From the NCBI GenBank assembly GCA_947458525.1, contig CANHAG010000051.1, positions 1 to 7,416 of the forward strand: 7,416 nt of DNA, written 5' to 3'. Origin of the DNA: Rhodospirillaceae bacterium (GTDB lineage: Bacteria; Pseudomonadota; Alphaproteobacteria; Rickettsiales; UBA3002). The notes below the pieces were generated by a model, which worked only from the letters and a program-made list of their open reading frames with translations, ran no database searches and was not told where the DNA came from. A program made the position numbers and the translations under genes. Below, piece by piece: positions 5,642-7,416 of the stretch (position 1 is its first letter; every line of letters begins with the position of its first letter).

Positions 5642-7416
5642 TTACATGAAATCATACGGGTTGATGTCGAGCTTCACCCGCACCCCGGCAAAGCGCAGGG
5701 TTTGAAGCCATGCGCGCAAGGTTTTCTGTAAGTTCAAACCCCATGCGGCTTTTACCAGAATCCGGTAGCGATACTGGCCTTTTAGTCTTGAAAGCGGGGC
5801 GGGGGCAGGGCCAAGAATAGTAAGGCGCGGATCCTGTGGTGCGGTGTGGAGGAGGGTTAGCCCCGCCTGCCGCACGGCCGCTTCCTGTTTACCATCAAGC
5901 AGAATTGCCGCCAGCTGGCCATAAGGCGGCCAGCCACCTTCTTCGCGCATGGTGCGTTCGGCCTGCATGAAACCATTCCGGTCACCCGCCACGAGCGCTT
6001 TCATGACCGGATGTTCGGGCTGGTAGGTTTGCAGATATACCGTGCCCGGCGCCTGCTCGCGCCCTGCCCTGCCTGAAAGCTGGTGCAGCAGGTGGTAGCT
6101 GCGCTCGCCTGCGCGCAAATCGCCGCCGCTTAGACCCATATCCGCATCCACCACCCCCACACATGTCAGATGCGGGAAATGATGCCCCTTGGCGAGTAGC
6201 TGCGTGCCAATGATAATATCCACCTTGCCCGCAATAATCTGAGCAAACACCTCACCATCTGGCATGTCATCACTGCTCAGCACCGCGATGCGTGGGGGGT
6301 GAGGCATGGCGGGTGATGCTGCATTCGTCACCGACCACGTATCACGCAGCACTCGCACCTCCTCCGCCACACGCTCAATGCCCGGGCCACAGGCGACCAG
6401 TTTTTCCTTCGGTGCTGCACAGGCCGGGCAGGCGGGGGGCACTGGCTCGCGGTGGCCGCAATGATGGCAGTGAAGCGTGGCGGGCGGCGCATCCCCTGCC
6501 ACGTTTTTCTGGTGCAGCACCAGCCATGCCGAACAATCCGGGCACTGGAAACGGTGGCCGCAGGCGCGGCAGAGCATGAGGGGCGCATAGCCCCGGCGAT
6601 TCAGAAACAACATTACCTGTTCGCCGCGCGCCAGCGTTTCCGCCATGGCCTGTTTCAGTAAGGGCGAGATAAATTCACCACGCGCAGGCGGGTGGGCGCG
6701 CATGTCAATCGCCTTCACCTGCGGCAGGCCAGCCGCCCCGTGGCGGCTGGGCAGATGTACGGCCTGATAGCGCCTAAGCAATACATTCTGCATGGTCTCA
6801 AGCGCAGGTGTGGCGGAAACCAGCACCACGGGTATGGTTTCGCATTTTCCCCGCACCACCGCCATATCGCGCGCATGATAGGTCACGCCCTCTTCCTGGC
6901 GGTAGGAGGGGTCATGCTCCTCATCCACCACGATCAGCCCAAGATTTCTAAATGGCAGAAACAGCGCCGAACGCGCCCCCACGACTATTTTTGCTGCACC
7001 ACTCGCCACCGCGTGCCAGGCACGTTTGCGCGCCGCATCGCCCACACTTGAATGCCACAGCACGGGCGGGGCGCCGAAGGTTTCCTCACACCGCATCAGC
7101 CATTGATGGGTGAGGGCAATTTCCGGCAGCAGTACCAGCACCTGCTGGCCAGATTGCAGCGCCTCTTCGATCAGATGAAAATAGACTTCCGTCTTGCCTG
7201 AGCCTGTCACCCCATCGAGCAGATAGACGGGCGCGCGCCGCGCGGCGATTGCTTTATAAGCCGCGTGCTGCTCTGGCGTCAGCGCCGATAAATTCGCGCG
7301 GTATTCAGGCGGCGCGTAGGGTTTGCGCGGATGGGCGAAGGCCAGTTTCGGCAGGGCAAGGGCAAGCGCCGCCCCGCGCGGGGCAAGCGTATAGTCCGCG
7401 ACCCAGTCGATGAAAT
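5642..7416 (-). CDS. priA: primosomal protein N' (PriA helicase), C-terminal 590 residues, truncated by window edge
   Basis: PriA is the 3'-to-5' superfamily 2 helicase that recognises stalled forks and reloads the replicative helicase. The frame is open to the right edge, so about 140 N-terminal residues (fork-binding domain) are outside the window, judging from the usual ~730. Numbering from the first visible codon, the Walker A motif GVTGSGKTEVY is at about 68-78 (nt 7213-7181) and the DEEH box at 164-167 (nt 6925-6914), followed by DPSYRQEEG. An ATP motif SATPALETM and the RRGYAP segment come next. Eight cysteines then form the two zinc sites (CRACGHRFQCPDC, and HCHHCGHREPVPPACPAC). The second helicase lobe has IIGTQLLAKGHHFPHL, VDADMGLSGGDLRAGER and QLSGRAGRE. 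The end INPYDFM is typical of the family. All core motifs are intact. A GTG at 7210 is internal to the Walker A motif, not a start. Confidence 0.96.
   Translation of the reverse strand, partial: FIDWVADYTLAPRGAALALALPKLAFAHPRKPYAPPEYRANLSALTPEQHAAYKAIAARRAPVYLLDGVTGSGKTEVYFHLIEEALQSGQQVLVLLPEIALTHQWLMRCEETFGAPPVLWHSSVGDAARKRAWHAVASGAAKIVVGARSALFLPFRNLGLIVVDEEHDPSYRQEEGVTYHARDMAVVRGKCETIPVVLVSATPALETMQNVLLRRYQAVHLPSRHGAAGLPQVKAIDMRAHPPARGEFISPLLKQAMAETLARGEQVMLFLNRRGYAPLMLCRACGHRFQCPDCSAWLVLHQKNVAGDAPPATLHCHHCGHREPVPPACPACAAPKEKLVACGPGIERVAEEVRVLRDTWSVTNAASPAMPHPPRIAVLSSDDMPDGEVFAQIIAGKVDIIIGTQLLAKGHHFPHLTCVGVVDADMGLSGGDLRAGERSYHLLHQLSGRAGREQAPGTVYLQTYQPEHPVMKALVAGDRNGFMQAERTMREEGGWPPYGQLAAILLDGKQEAAVRQAGLTLLHTAPQDPRLTILGPAPAPLSRLKGQYRYRILVKAAWGLNLQKTLRAWLQTLRFAGVRVKLDINPYDFM

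Noticed and set aside
6292..6579. Plus-strand open frames opposite priA (also near 6452 and 6692)
   Set aside because: They are antisense shadows of the intact helicase, including its zinc-binding region, with no independent support.
7208..7210. GTG as start codon of a 522-residue PriA
   Set aside because: The GTG is the valine of the Walker A motif GVTGSGKT, and the same frame continues open with PriA-like sequence to the window edge.

Overview
The window looks like a chromosomal segment of an alphaproteobacterium with moderately high GC content. Three things suggest this: an NADP isocitrate dehydrogenase of the eukaryote-like/alphaproteobacterial type, a PriA with standard bacterial motifs, and a dispersed palindromic repeat with CGTCATTGCGAG ends of a kind seen in several alphaproteobacterial genomes. 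The order or genus cannot be resolved from the sequence alone. Most of the window is core metabolism and replication restart. I found no defence system, CRISPR array, phage module or biosynthetic cluster.

Layout. The left edge (1 to about 220) is the end of an insertion sequence: the first 53 codons of an IS481-like transposase on the minus strand, running off the window. Next to it is a complete tRNA-Arg(CCU) gene (257-333, minus) whose 3' end faces the IS. A 148-base divergent spacer separates the tRNA from icd (482-1684, plus). Then, 54 bases later on the same strand, comes a 975-residue phosphoenolpyruvate carboxylase (1739-4666), clearly of the PEPC family but strongly divergent. A hairpin with a T-run on the minus strand lies just after ppc and serves the small minus-strand membrane-protein gene at 4761-4958 (DUF378-like). 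A 346-base non-coding stretch (4959-5304) holds that gene's promoter region, an operator-like palindrome, a cluster of TGCA tetramers and a 93-base MITE-like palindromic element. An unrecognised 87-residue gene follows (5305-5568, plus). The right end is the C-terminal 590 residues of PriA helicase (5642-7416, minus), whose N-terminus lies beyond the window.

How the genes relate. Icd makes 2-oxoglutarate and NADPH in the TCA cycle. Ppc replenishes oxaloacetate from PEP, so icd-ppc is a plausible TCA/anaplerotic pair that could share a transcript, although the 54-base gap contains an inverted repeat and ppc has its own ribosome binding site. The other genes have no evident functional link to this pair.

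The most interesting signal is the PEPC. The overall fold signatures and several catalytic arginines and acids can be matched. However, the glycine-rich catalytic loop, the lysine of the YSDSxKDAG motif, the arginines after the HPT motif and the C-terminal NTG tail all differ from the textbook enzyme. This suggests a distinct PEPC subfamily with altered bicarbonate handling and probably altered aspartate/malate feedback.
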